Positions 1 through 7,272 of a stretch of 55,584 nt of DNA are shown one piece after another; position 1 is the stretch's first letter; the number at the start of each line of letters is the position of its first letter. This DNA is from Flavobacterium sp. Its GTDB lineage: Bacteria; Bacteroidota; Bacteroidia; Flavobacteriales; Flavobacteriaceae. The DNA lies in contig JAHEZJ010000033.1 in assembly GCA_023251135.1 (NCBI GenBank), positions 1-55,584 of the forward strand, in the 5' to 3' direction. Below the pieces are notes generated by a model. It saw only the letters and a program-made list of their open reading frames with translations. It was not told the DNA's origin and did no database searches. Both the position numbers and the translations under genes were made by a program.

Positions 1-1395
1 CGGAACAAATCCGGGCGATGTAACCGTTACCATTATAAAAGCGCCTCCAGGATTTATTTTGAACCCTGATGGTACGGTTACGGTTCCGCCAAACACACCG
101 GGAGGAACGTATACGATAGATTATAAGGTATGCCAAGTGAGCAACCCTGCCAATTGTGTTACAGGTTCGGTTAAAGTAACCGTGGATGCACCAAAAATAG
201 AAACCCCGGTTACAACGCCAACAGTTGTGGTGGATCCAAAAACGGGTACCACTCCTCCGATAACATCCGATATTAAAATAAACGATCAGCCCGTAACCAT
301 CGGAACAAATCCGGGCGATGTAACCGTTACCATTATAAAAGCGCCTCCAGGATTTATTTTGAACCCTGATGGTACGGTTACGGTTCCGCCAAACACACCG
401 GGAGGAACGTATACGATAGACTATAAGGTATGCCAAGTGAGCAACCCTGCCAATTGTGTTACAGGTTCGGTTAAAGTAACCGTGGATGCACCAAAAATAG
501 AAACCCCGGTTACAACGCCAACAGTTGTGGTGGATCCTAAAACGGGTACCACTCCTTCACTAGTAACCGATGTTAAAATAAACAATCAGCCCGTAACCAT
601 CGGAACAAATCCGGGCGATGTAACCGTTACCATTATAAAAGCGCCTCCAGGATTTATTCTGAACCCTGATGGTACAGTTACCGTTCCGCCAAACACACCG
701 GGAGGAACCTATACGATAGATTATAAGGTATGCCAAGTGAGCAACCCTGCCAATTGTGTTACAGGTTCGGTTAAAGTAACCGTGGATGCACCAAAAATAG
801 AAACCCCGGTTACAACGCCAACAGTGGTTGTGGATCCAAAAACGGGTACCACTCCTTCACTAGTAACCGATGTTAAAATAAACAATCAACCAGTAGTGAT
901 CGGAACAAATCCGGGCGATGTAACCGTTACCATTATAAAAGCGCCTCCAGGATTTATCCTGAACCCTGATGGTACGGTAACCGTTCCGCCAAACACACCG
1001 GGAGGAACGTATACGATAGACTATAAGGTATGTCAAGTGAGTAACCCTGCCAATTGTACTCCAGGTTCGGTTAAAGTAGAGGTTGTAGGGCCAAAAGTAG
1101 AAATTCCAACCCAAACGCCAACCGTTGTGGTGGATCCTAAAACGGGTACCACGCCTTCACTAGTAACCGATGTTAAAATAAACAATCAGCCAGTAGTGAT
1201 CGGAACAAATCCGGGCGACGTAACGATTATCATTACAAAGGCGCCTCCAGGATTTATCCTGAACCCTGATGGTACGGTTACGGTTCCGCCAAACACACCG
1301 GGAGGAATTTATACGGTAGATTATCAGATCTGTCAGGTGAGCAATCCTAAAAATTGTACTACCGGATCCGTTAAAATAGAAGTTGGAGGACCAAC
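1..1395 (+). repeat. Tandem 300-bp in-frame coding repeats (about 4.7 copies)
   Basis: The same 20-base start (cggaacaaatccgggcgatg) occurs at 1, 301, 601 and 901, and with one change at 1201. Copies 1 to 3 are nearly identical at nucleotide level, including silent sites. Copy 4 diverges towards its 3' end, and the last copy differs more. The identity suggests recent duplication or gene conversion. The array runs off the left edge of the window. Confidence 0.95.
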
Positions 1396-1678
1396 AGACG
1401 CCTGCGCGATTAAGGTATCCAATGCCTTTTCTCCAAATGGAGATTTAGAGAACGATCGTTTCTATATCCATGGTCTCGAATGTTATCCGGATAATACCGT
1501 AGAAATCTACAATCGCTGGGGCAGGCTGATATACGAATGTAAGCACTACAATAATGTAGATCGTGTTTTCAGAGGAGGAAATGACGAATTGGTTGGGACT
1601 TATTATTATGTCATAAGATACACTGATGACAAGTCTCGAACGCATGAAAAAGTAGGATACTTATATATCGGTAAATAA
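1..1678 (+). CDS. Repetitive T9SS-exported surface protein, type B sorting domain (3' part)
   Basis: The reading frame is open from base 2, so the window holds only the last 558 residues of a larger protein. It consists of five 100-residue repeats encoded by exact 300-bp periods beginning at 1, 301, 601, 901 and 1201. Each repeat has a proline/threonine-rich linker, a beta-rich Ig-like stretch and a Cys pair (C-Q-V-S-N-P-A-N-C pattern) that could form a disulfide. The last 90 or so residues, starting near nt 1405, match the gliding-motility-associated C-terminal domain (CHU_C/TIGR04131): a SPNGD-type motif, then YNRWG, then GTYYY. This domain is the type B signal for type IX secretion, so the protein should be exported and surface-bound or released. 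The next gene is a PorP/SprF protein, the usual partner of such substrates. An adhesin role is inference. Confidence 0.93.
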   Translation, partial: GTNPGDVTVTIIKAPPGFILNPDGTVTVPPNTPGGTYTIDYKVCQVSNPANCVTGSVKVTVDAPKIETPVTTPTVVVDPKTGTTPPITSDIKINDQPVTIGTNPGDVTVTIIKAPPGFILNPDGTVTVPPNTPGGTYTIDYKVCQVSNPANCVTGSVKVTVDAPKIETPVTTPTVVVDPKTGTTPSLVTDVKINNQPVTIGTNPGDVTVTIIKAPPGFILNPDGTVTVPPNTPGGTYTIDYKVCQVSNPANCVTGSVKVTVDAPKIETPVTTPTVVVDPKTGTTPSLVTDVKINNQPVVIGTNPGDVTVTIIKAPPGFILNPDGTVTVPPNTPGGTYTIDYKVCQVSNPANCTPGSVKVEVVGPKVEIPTQTPTVVVDPKTGTTPSLVTDVKINNQPVVIGTNPGDVTIIITKAPPGFILNPDGTVTVPPNTPGGIYTVDYQICQVSNPKNCTTGSVKIEVGGPTDACAIKVSNAFSPNGDLENDRFYIHGLECYPDNTVEIYNRWGRLIYECKHYNNVDRVFRGGNDELVGTYYYVIRYTDDKSRTHEKVGYLYIGK

Positions 1679-1694
1679 TAATTAAACCAAAAAA

Positions 1695-1725
1695 GGGCTC
1701 AGTCAAACAAAGCTGAGCCCTTCTT
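1695..1725 (+). terminator. Rho-independent terminator after the surface protein gene
   Basis: An 8-bp perfect stem (GGGCTCAG at 1695-1702, CTGAGCCC at 1713-1720) with a 10-nt loop is followed by TTCTT. It lies 16 bp after the stop codon and just before the PorP/SprF gene, so read-through would be limited. Confidence 0.75.
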
Positions 1726-1737
1726 AAAAAAAAGGAC

Positions 1738-2643
1738 ATGAGAAAATTATTTTTATTTTGTATAATTTATTCCACAATTGGATTTGCACAGCAAGATTCA
1801 CAGTTTACCCAATACATGTACAATACGCTTACTATAAACCCGGCTTATGCTGGTTCAAGAGGGACAACGAGTATCTTCGGATTGTACCGTACCCAATGGA
1901 TTGGACTTGAAGGAGCACCCAAAACAGGCAGTTTTTCGGTGCATACACCGCTGAACAATAGCAAGTTGGGAATGGGGGTTTCGTTGGTAAACGATAAAAT
2001 AGGGCCAACGGATGAGAACACATTATCGGCCGATATATCGTATACAGTACCCACATCGGCCACCTTTAATCTTTCTTTTGGGATTAGGGGAACAGGTAAT
2101 TTGTTCAGTCTGGATCCCAATAAATTAAGTCCCGAACGACAGGGAGACCCACAGTTTCAAAATTTAAAAAGCGTGTTTTCTCCCAATATAGGAGCCGGTG
2201 TATATTGGTATTCCGATAAGGCTTACATTGGTTTGTCGATCCCTGCTTTTATCGAAACCAATCGATACAACGATAATAATGTATCCATTTACAAGGACAA
2301 AATATGTTACTATTTGATAGGTGGTTACGTATTTGATTTGTCTCCTTCAATTAAATTTAAACCCGCAGTATTGACCAAAATGAGCGCAGGGGCTTCCTTG
2401 CAGATAGATCTTTCGGCAAACTTTATGTACAACGAGAAGTTTGTACTTGGAGCGGCTTATCGATCAAATGCTGCCGTAAGTGCTCTGGCCGGGTTTCAAA
2501 TTACAGAAGGCCTGTTCGTAGGATATGCATACGATTTTGACACCACCGCTTTGCGCAATTACAATTCAGGTTCACACGAGATATTCCTGCGATTCGAATT
2601 GTTCAAAAATCAAAAATCAATAATGTCGCCCAGATTTTTCTAG
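1738..2643 (+). CDS. PorP/SprF family T9SS outer-membrane protein
   Basis: This 301-residue protein has a signal peptide (residues 1-18, ending FAQ) followed at once by the family hallmark: D-S-Q-F-T-Q-Y-M-Y-N and then N-P-A-Y-A-G. The rest is amphipathic beta-barrel sequence ending in F, as expected for an outer-membrane protein. The PorP/SprF family (TIGR03519) acts with the type IX secretion system, and SprF is needed to export a specific large adhesin. Here the gene lies directly downstream of a type B sorting-domain protein, the standard pairing, so it probably serves that substrate. The start at 1738 is the first ATG and gives a clean signal peptide. Confidence 0.92.
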   Translation: MRKLFLFCIIYSTIGFAQQDSQFTQYMYNTLTINPAYAGSRGTTSIFGLYRTQWIGLEGAPKTGSFSVHTPLNNSKLGMGVSLVNDKIGPTDENTLSADISYTVPTSATFNLSFGIRGTGNLFSLDPNKLSPERQGDPQFQNLKSVFSPNIGAGVYWYSDKAYIGLSIPAFIETNRYNDNNVSIYKDKICYYLIGGYVFDLSPSIKFKPAVLTKMSAGASLQIDLSANFMYNEKFVLGAAYRSNAAVSALAGFQITEGLFVGYAYDFDTTALRNYNSGSHEIFLRFELFKNQKSIMSPRFF

Positions 2644-2660
2644 ACGGATACTAATAAAAA

Positions 2661-2690
2661 ACGGAGGTAGCAACACCTCCGTTTTTTTTA
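2661..2690 (+). terminator. Rho-independent terminator
   Basis: Perfect 8-bp stem (ACGGAGGT at 2661-2668, ACCTCCGT at 2675-2682) with a 6-nt loop, followed by a T-run. It sits between two convergent genes and has A-runs on its left side, so it could work in both directions. Confidence 0.85.
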
Positions 2691-2708
2691 TAGCATGCCG
2701 ACTAAGAA

Positions 2709-2966
2709 TTATTTTAAAACGGTGTGGATAAAATCCATGGCGCCAATTCCTTTGTAAGAGGCATAGAGGGCTTTGTCAAAAGCTTCCCGCTTTGCTTTTT
2801 TATCTTTCGATTCCGTTTCAACAATCATTTCATTGAAAATTCGCTCCTGTTCTTCACTATATTTTAAAGAAGCTTCCAGAAGATACGTTTTAGAAACAAA
2901 CCCGAATGACTCCCAGATTTTATTCCTGATTTTTTCATTTATATTTTTTAACGGATTGTTACTCAT
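2709..2966 (-). CDS. Small hypothetical protein
   Basis: An 85-residue, charged, helical protein with no signal peptide or membrane segment. I do not recognise the family. Support for a real gene: the ATG at 2966 is preceded by a purine-rich GGAG, composition is the Lys/Glu/Asn-rich type of neighbouring genes, and it lies tail-to-tail with the upstream gene across a shared terminator. An overlapping plus-strand frame is poorer in composition. Cytosolic location is inferred. Confidence 0.6.
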   Translation of the reverse strand: MSNNPLKNINEKIRNKIWESFGFVSKTYLLEASLKYSEEQERIFNEMIVETESKDKKAKREAFDKALYASYKGIGAMDFIHTVLK

Positions 2967-3278
2967 ATCTCCTGCATTAGTGTTCTACGTTTCCTGTTGG
3001 ATTAAAAAGGATAAACAGGGTGTTGGTTTACAGTGTGTTTGTGGTTTTTTGTTCAAAAACGAACAAAACACGTTTCAAATGTGTTATTATGACGCAATGT
3101 AATTATTTTTTTTAACTCCATTTTTATTTTAAGCAAAAATTGTGATAATGACACGCTTTGTCTTTTACGGAAATCCGTAATATAACAAAAACTCAGTTGT
3201 CTAAAAAGGCTTTGGATTTATAAAAATGCATTAAATTGCAAGGACTATTAGAGAACTTGCTGATTTAAGAAATACGGA
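2967..3278. other. Gene-free divergent spacer of 312 bp
   Basis: This AT-rich region separates the small minus-strand gene from the Nudix-type regulator. I see no RNA gene or ORF with support. The one clear structure is the perfect palindrome at 3165-3180. No convincing TTTG/TAnnTTTG promoter pair was found. Confidence 0.6.
3165..3180. promoter_or_regulatory. Candidate operator palindrome upstream of the Nudix-type regulator
   Basis: A perfect inverted repeat, TTACGGA-AA-TCCGTAA, lies 98 bp before the regulator start in a divergent spacer. Regulators of this type usually bind palindromes near their own genes, so autoregulation is a reasonable guess. Binding is not shown. Confidence 0.4.
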
Positions 3279-4034
3279 ATGCCGAAAAAAATAATAGAAA
3301 ATAGCGAAAATTATCAACCCGGACTTTCGATTGACTGTGTCATTTTTGGCTTTCATGACAATCAGCTTAAAGTTTTACTCATCAAAACTTCTTTTGATGA
3401 CAAATGGTCTTTGCCCGGAGGATTTATACCCCTTGAGGAGGATATTGACACCGCAGCAGTTACCGTTTTAAAAGAACGCACCGGAATGCAGGGGATTTTT
3501 TTAAGACAGTTTGCTACTTTTGGACGTGTAAATCGATACGATCAGGATTTTGGAAATGCAGTATTGGATCATTATGATATTCCGAGAGAAGAGGGAAAAT
3601 GGCTTCTCCAGCGTTTTATAACCATTGGATATTATGCTTTGATTGATTTTTTAAAAGCGGTGCCACAAAAAGAAAACAGTCAGGAAATTATAGAATGGAT
3701 CGATCACAAAGAAGTTCCCGAACTCATTTTAGATCACAGAGAAATTCTCGATAAAGCCTTGACTACCCTTAGGATTGAGCTGAATTTAATGCCGGTTGGT
3801 TATAATCTGTTACCTGAAAAATTCACGATTCCGCAGCTTCAAAAGTTGTATGAAACCATTTTGGATCGAAAATTAGACAGACGAAACTTTTTGCGTAAAA
3901 TCACCAACATCGGGATCCTGAAAAAACTAGACGAAAAGAAAAGCAACGTTGCACACAAAGCACCGAACTTGTATACTTTTGATACCGATAAATACAAAGA
4001 AGTCCTTAAAAACGGATTGAATCAGGGGTGGTAA
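3279..4034 (+). CDS. NrtR-like Nudix-domain transcriptional regulator
   Basis: The 251-residue protein has an N-terminal Nudix domain (about 15-150) and a C-terminal winged helix-turn-helix (about 165-235). This is the architecture of NrtR/AraR-type regulators, in which the Nudix fold senses a sugar- or nucleotide-linked ligand. The Nudix box (residues 48-70) keeps the Gly, the first Glu (E54), E66 and G69. The catalytic Arg-Glu pair is replaced by T62-V63 and the next Glu by R67. Hydrolysis is therefore unlikely and ligand binding more likely. In Bacteroidetes such proteins control sugar or NAD pathways. No target pathway gene is next to it, so the effector is unknown. Confidence 0.85.
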   Translation: MPKKIIENSENYQPGLSIDCVIFGFHDNQLKVLLIKTSFDDKWSLPGGFIPLEEDIDTAAVTVLKERTGMQGIFLRQFATFGRVNRYDQDFGNAVLDHYDIPREEGKWLLQRFITIGYYALIDFLKAVPQKENSQEIIEWIDHKEVPELILDHREILDKALTTLRIELNLMPVGYNLLPEKFTIPQLQKLYETILDRKLDRRNFLRKITNIGILKKLDEKKSNVAHKAPNLYTFDTDKYKEVLKNGLNQGW

Positions 4035-4086
4035 GAGAGGGGACTTTATCAATTTTAAGCAATAGAATCTTAAAAAAGAGTTACAT

Positions 4087-4407
4087 ATGGTTACAATTGA
4101 AACATTCAGAACCCTTGCATTGTCCTTTCCGGACGCAACAGAAGAACCTCATTTTGAGAAAACATCTTTTCGTATCAGCAAAAAAATATTCGCCACTTTT
4201 GATGAAAAGAACAACACCGCCGTTTTAAAATTAAATGAAATCGACCAGTCCGTTTTTTGTGCTTCGAGCGAGATGATTTTTTACCCGGTTCCCAACAAAT
4301 GGGGCAAGCAGGGCTGGACCATTGTAGCGCTTTCAAAAGTAAGACCCGAAATGTTTGAGGACGCTTTGATTCTTTCGTATCAAACTGTGGCATTCAAAAA
4401 AAAGTAG
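4087..4407 (+). CDS. MmcQ/YjbR family protein
   Basis: A 106-residue cytosolic protein matching the MmcQ/YjbR (CyaY-like fold) family over its full length: an N-terminal helix, a central pattern around K-T-S-F-R and I-F-A-T-F, and the conserved W-G-K-Q-G-W-T segment near residues 75-82. Members are often called DNA-binding, but their role is not established. It lies 52 bp after the Nudix-type regulator and is convergent with the alkylation-repair genes; only 7 bp separate the two stop codons, and no terminator is visible between them. Confidence 0.85.
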   Translation: MVTIETFRTLALSFPDATEEPHFEKTSFRISKKIFATFDEKNNTAVLKLNEIDQSVFCASSEMIFYPVPNKWGKQGWTIVALSKVRPEMFEDALILSYQTVAFKKK

Positions 4408-4414
4408 TGTTGCG

Positions 4415-5026
4415 CTAAGGTGTTACAATAGTTCTGAACGTTAAATTAACTCTGGGTTTTGAAACCGTTTTTGTGGGAGGCAACCGATGCAACCAATGGG
4501 TTTGGGTAGTGCCTTTCATGACTAGTAAACTGCCATGTTCTAAAAGCAAAGACACCGTTTCTTTGGTTTCTTTGTGTTTGAAGGCAAACTTCCGTTCAGC
4601 GCCGAAACTCACTGAGGCAATGGCTCCGTTCTTTTTTAAATCTTTTTCGGCATCACTGTGCCAGGCCATTCCTTCCTCACCGGAATGATATAAATTGAGC
4701 AGACAGGAATTAAAGGTTTCTCCTGTTTTTTCTTCCATGATCGCTTTTAGTTCAAGTAATTCTGCGGTCCATGAAAGTGCTTTTTTGGTCGTATTGGAAT
4801 ACGTATATTCAAAACCCGAATCGCCATACCAGGCTACTTTTCGTTTGGTTAAAATTAATTTACCAAAGATAACTGCTTCATCATTTTTCCATTCAATCGT
4901 GTCGAGAAGCACCTCTAAATAACGATTTGAGTCTGCTCTCGAAAAGAGTTTTCCGTAATAATTAACCGTCCCGTCTTTAGGAAGCAGATTCGTTGTTTCG
5001 TCGGTATGCGGATTAAATAAGTCCAT
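4415..5026 (-). CDS. AlkB-like 2-oxoglutarate/Fe(II) dioxygenase
   Basis: The 203-residue protein has the AlkB signature: iron ligands H123-x-D125 and H180 in a W-x-H-x-x-P setting, and the R192-x-N-x-T-F-R198 motif that binds 2-oxoglutarate. Such enzymes oxidatively remove alkyl groups from 1-methyladenine and 3-methylcytosine. The size resembles the short ALKBH2/3-type bacterial proteins. Its start overlaps the end of the Ada metal-binding gene by 14 bp, so the two are translated from one mRNA. That context fits adaptive repair of alkylated DNA. Confidence 0.92.
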   Translation of the reverse strand: MDLFNPHTDETTNLLPKDGTVNYYGKLFSRADSNRYLEVLLDTIEWKNDEAVIFGKLILTKRKVAWYGDSGFEYTYSNTTKKALSWTAELLELKAIMEEKTGETFNSCLLNLYHSGEEGMAWHSDAEKDLKKNGAIASVSFGAERKFAFKHKETKETVSLLLEHGSLLVMKGTTQTHWLHRLPPTKTVSKPRVNLTFRTIVTP

Positions 5027-5258
5027 TTTTCCAGTTTTGATAGTCGGTTTTCATGCAATGTCCGCAAGGTCGGAAACCATTTTTTTCGGCTTCTTCCAGA
5101 GTAGAAAAGAAAACCCGGTTTTCTCGTTTCATTCTTTTCCCGGAATTGCATTTTAGCGTTCCGTAGATCTTTAGTTTTCGGTTTCCACCGAAGCAAATTT
5201 CTACATTTTTAATTTTACTTCGTAAATCCGAATCGGAAATTTTAGAGTGTTGGAGCAT
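5013..5258 (-). CDS. Free-standing Ada metal-binding domain protein
   Basis: An 81-residue protein matching the Ada zinc-binding domain (PF02805). It shows K-I-Y-G-T-L-K-C, then G-F-R-P-C-G-H-C near the end. In E. coli Ada four Cys bind zinc and one accepts methyl from phosphotriesters. Here C37, C65 and C68 align with three of them, but the second position (37+4) is K41; C22 could substitute. Whether it can repair phosphotriesters is therefore open. It is the first gene of a two-gene unit with the AlkB-like gene. The HTH and methyltransferase parts of Ada are encoded separately at 6273-7118. Confidence 0.82.
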   Translation of the reverse strand: MLQHSKISDSDLRSKIKNVEICFGGNRKLKIYGTLKCNSGKRMKRENRVFFSTLEEAEKNGFRPCGHCMKTDYQNWKNGLI

Positions 5259-5273
5259 TTTTTTTGAGGTGCT

Positions 5274-5422
5274 GAGGTTCTGAGATTCTGAGGGGCAAAG
5301 GAGCAGAGGTTCAAAGGGACAAAGGTTTTTTTAAATCTCAATCAGAGATTTAATAGTGTCAAGGCATTTATTTTTAAGTTGCAAAAACTTAGAATCTTAG
5401 AGCCTTAGTACCTCAGAACCTC
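5274..5422. repeat. Word-repeat inverted array between two repair genes
   Basis: The left arm (5274-5293) and right arm (5388-5422) carry repeated GAGGTTCTGAG-type and CTTAGAATCTTAG-type words that are imperfect reverse complements. Between them is a perfect small hairpin (AAATCTC at 5333-5339, GAGATTT at 5345-5351) and a run of CAAAGG-type words. The right arm reaches the stop codon of the next gene. It may act as a bidirectional terminator; this is inference. Confidence 0.6.
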
Positions 5423-6134
5423 AAGACAAAGCATCATGAAAAATAATCCCCAATGTATGTCGTTCACCCGAATGAATTTCGCTAACGCCATGTTTCATAG
5501 CAGCTCGATAATATCCTTTTGTTCCTTTTACGGGTCTGAAATTGGTGGTAAAAACTAGAATGTCTCCTTTTTTAGGTTTTAGCACGATGGCCTTAGATTG
5601 TGCCCGCGGTGTTTGCTGTGTCAATACAAACTCACCACCTGTAAAATCTTCGTCGGGTTCATTGAGGAAAAGTACAATTTGAATTGGAAAATAAACGTCT
5701 CCGTACAAATCCTGGTGCAACGTATTGAAACCGCTTTTGCCGTATTTTAAAATTAAAACAGTCGCCTTAAATTGATGATTGGCGTGACATTGCTCCAGTA
5801 GTTTTTCGTGCGTATCGGGAAAAACAGTCGGGATATTAAGGGCTTTCATCCAGGTGTTTGCAATAGGAGCCAATTTGGGATAAATAGAAGTACGCAGGCT
5901 CTGGATTAAATCAGGCAGCGGATAATTGAAATATTTGTATTCGCCTAAGCCAAAGCGGTAGCGTTCCATGACGACCGTCTTTCGGTATAAATCCGGATTG
6001 GAATATTCGGCTTTTAAAGCTTCGCATTGATCGTTATGAAGCACATTCGGAATGATTGCAAACCCATTTTCGTGCATAGATTCGGTGATGCTGTCCCAAT
6101 GAAGGGAAGCAATTTTTGAGGATATATTTTGCAT
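5421..6134 (-). CDS. 2OG-Fe(II) oxygenase (PF09859-type)
   Basis: I start at the ATG at 6134 (237 residues); the longer frame to 6170 begins only with TTG and adds 12 residues of no family character. The protein has a 2OG-Fe(II) core with iron ligands H140-Q-D142 and H215, and R225 for 2-oxoglutarate. Pfam names this family an oxygenase acting on damaged DNA, an assignment resting largely on gene neighbourhood. Here it again sits between Ada-type genes, which supports a role in the alkylation response, though the substrate is not proven. Confidence 0.85.
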   Translation of the reverse strand: MQNISSKIASLHWDSITESMHENGFAIIPNVLHNDQCEALKAEYSNPDLYRKTVVMERYRFGLGEYKYFNYPLPDLIQSLRTSIYPKLAPIANTWMKALNIPTVFPDTHEKLLEQCHANHQFKATVLILKYGKSGFNTLHQDLYGDVYFPIQIVLFLNEPDEDFTGGEFVLTQQTPRAQSKAIVLKPKKGDILVFTTNFRPVKGTKGYYRAAMKHGVSEIHSGERHTLGIIFHDALS

Positions 6135-6192
6135 AATAATTTTAGATTGAGGTTTTTTTGCCGCTATCAAAGCGATAACGAACAGATGAAGT

Positions 6193-6259
6193 AATTCACG
6201 AATTAATTTTTCGCATTTTGAGAAAATCTATACAGTAGCTTTAGTTTAATTCGTGAATT
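6193..6259. repeat. Inverted repeat of 14-bp arms
   Basis: AATTCACGAATTAA at 6193-6206 and its exact reverse complement at 6246-6259 flank 39 nt. The arms are themselves nearly palindromic. The repeat occupies the space between the AraC-Ogt stop codon and the 2OG-oxygenase start, so it could form a hairpin in that mRNA. It resembles intergenic repeats at other loci in this window in placement, not in sequence. Confidence 0.7.
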
Positions 6260-6272
6260 CATGGCAGAAGAA

Positions 6273-7118
6273 TTAAGGATTTATTTGTGCGCCTTCCCAG
6301 CCAATAATAGCCGTTTTACGGGTGTTCCCCCACATATATCCCCCAAAAGTTCCGGTGGATTGAATTACGCGATGACAGGGAATCAGAAAAGCGACAGGGT
6401 TGCTTCCAATAGCAGTTCCCACAGCGCGCGAAGCATTTGGTTTCTCAATTTGCTGCGCTATAGCGCCATAAGTAGAAAGTTGTCCCATTGGAATTTTTAA
6501 GAGCGTTTCCCAAACTTTCAATTGAAAATCGGTGCCTTTTAAATGCAGTTTAATTTCGGATAATTTACTCCAGTCATTTTGAAAAATAAACAGTGCATTT
6601 TGCTGTATTAAATCCAGTTTTCGGGAAAAGATGGCGTTGGGGAATTTATGTTTTAAATCCTCAAAGCCTATTGCTTCATTTTCTGCAAAAGCCATAAAAC
6701 AAACTCCCTTGAGGGTTGAAGCCACAATGATATTTCCAAACGGACTTTCGGCAAAACTGAAATTGATTTCTAAGTTCTTTCCCCCGTTTTTATACTCAGC
6801 AGGTGTCATACCTTCAATATTGACAAACAGATCGTGCAAGCGGCTGGTACCCGAAAGACCAGTGTCAAAAGCGGCATCGAATAAAGTCGCCTGACGGTCT
6901 TCCTGAAGTATTTTTTTGGCATGTTCAACACTAATGTACTGCAAAAATTTCTTCGGACTTGTGCCGGCCCATTCCGTAAACAAACGCTGAAAGTGAAAAG
7001 GACTTAGATGCACTTTTTCGGCAACTTCATCAAGATTGGGCTGCGCTTTAAAATTGGCTTTGATATAATCAATTGCATCAGCAATCCGATTATAATTAAT
7101 GTTTTCCTGTGTGTTCAT
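6273..7118 (-). CDS. AraC-type HTH fused to O6-methylguanine-DNA methyltransferase (Ada-like)
   Basis: The 281-residue protein has an AraC-family DNA-binding domain (about 10-110) followed by a methyltransferase domain (about 120-278) with the acceptor motif P247-C248-H249-R250-V251. This is an Ada protein without its N-terminal metal-binding domain. In E. coli that domain, once methylated, turns Ada into an activator. Here the domain is a separate small gene 1 kb downstream on the same strand, so activation would need another route. The enzyme moves methyl groups from O6-methylguanine to its own Cys. It is the upstream gene of the repair cluster. Confidence 0.93.
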   Translation of the reverse strand: MNTQENINYNRIADAIDYIKANFKAQPNLDEVAEKVHLSPFHFQRLFTEWAGTSPKKFLQYISVEHAKKILQEDRQATLFDAAFDTGLSGTSRLHDLFVNIEGMTPAEYKNGGKNLEINFSFAESPFGNIIVASTLKGVCFMAFAENEAIGFEDLKHKFPNAIFSRKLDLIQQNALFIFQNDWSKLSEIKLHLKGTDFQLKVWETLLKIPMGQLSTYGAIAQQIEKPNASRAVGTAIGSNPVAFLIPCHRVIQSTGTFGGYMWGNTRKTAIIGWEGAQINP

Positions 7119-7138
7119 TTTCGTTCCATTTTATAAGG

Positions 7139-7163
7139 CAAATATCGACAGGTTTTTACAGGT
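7139..7163 (-). promoter_or_regulatory. Candidate Ada/AraC operator and -7 element
   Basis: Two direct ACAGGT copies (7148-7153 and 7158-7163, plus-strand reading) are spaced exactly 10 bp apart, one helical turn. They abut a near-consensus -7 element, GATATTTG on the minus strand (7139-7146). Direct repeats in phase are typical for AraC-type regulators, and the position fits activation of the AraC-Ogt gene that starts at 7118. Confidence 0.4.
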
Positions 7164-7195
7164 ATAAAATCCGAAACTTGCGGAAGTGACTTTTT

Positions 7196-7264
7196 GTTTC
7201 AGGTTTCAGGTTTCACGTTCTGTTCAAACTTGAAACTTGAAACTTGAAACCTGAAACCTGAAAC
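7196..7264. repeat. Perfect 20-bp inverted repeat made of TTTCAGG words
   Basis: The left arm (7196-7215) is built from TTTCAGG words; the right arm (7245-7264) is its exact reverse complement. The 29-nt loop carries further TTGAAAC words. It lies between the GNAT stop codon and the AraC-Ogt promoter. It could end transcription of the GNAT gene, but no T-run follows. Confidence 0.85.
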
Positions 7265-7272
7265 AATCACAG

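Noticed and set aside
860-1114. Minus-strand ORF inside the surface-protein repeats
   Set aside because: It is the antisense of repeated coding DNA and would only exist because the repeat lacks stops in that frame; composition is not protein-like.
1-1395. CRISPR array
   Set aside because: The period is 300 bp, the units are coding and in frame, and there are no short spacers.
2773-3102. Plus-strand ORF of 109 codons opposite the small gene at 2709-2966
   Set aside because: Rich in Phe/Ser/Cys and antisense to a better frame that has a good start site; no signal peptide pattern or family match.
4473-4922. Two plus-strand ORFs opposite the AlkB-like gene
   Set aside because: Antisense of a gene with full catalytic motifs; no independent support.
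6193-6259. Attachment-site pair of a mobile element
   Set aside because: The arms are inverted, only 39 nt apart, and no integrase or foreign gene lies between them.
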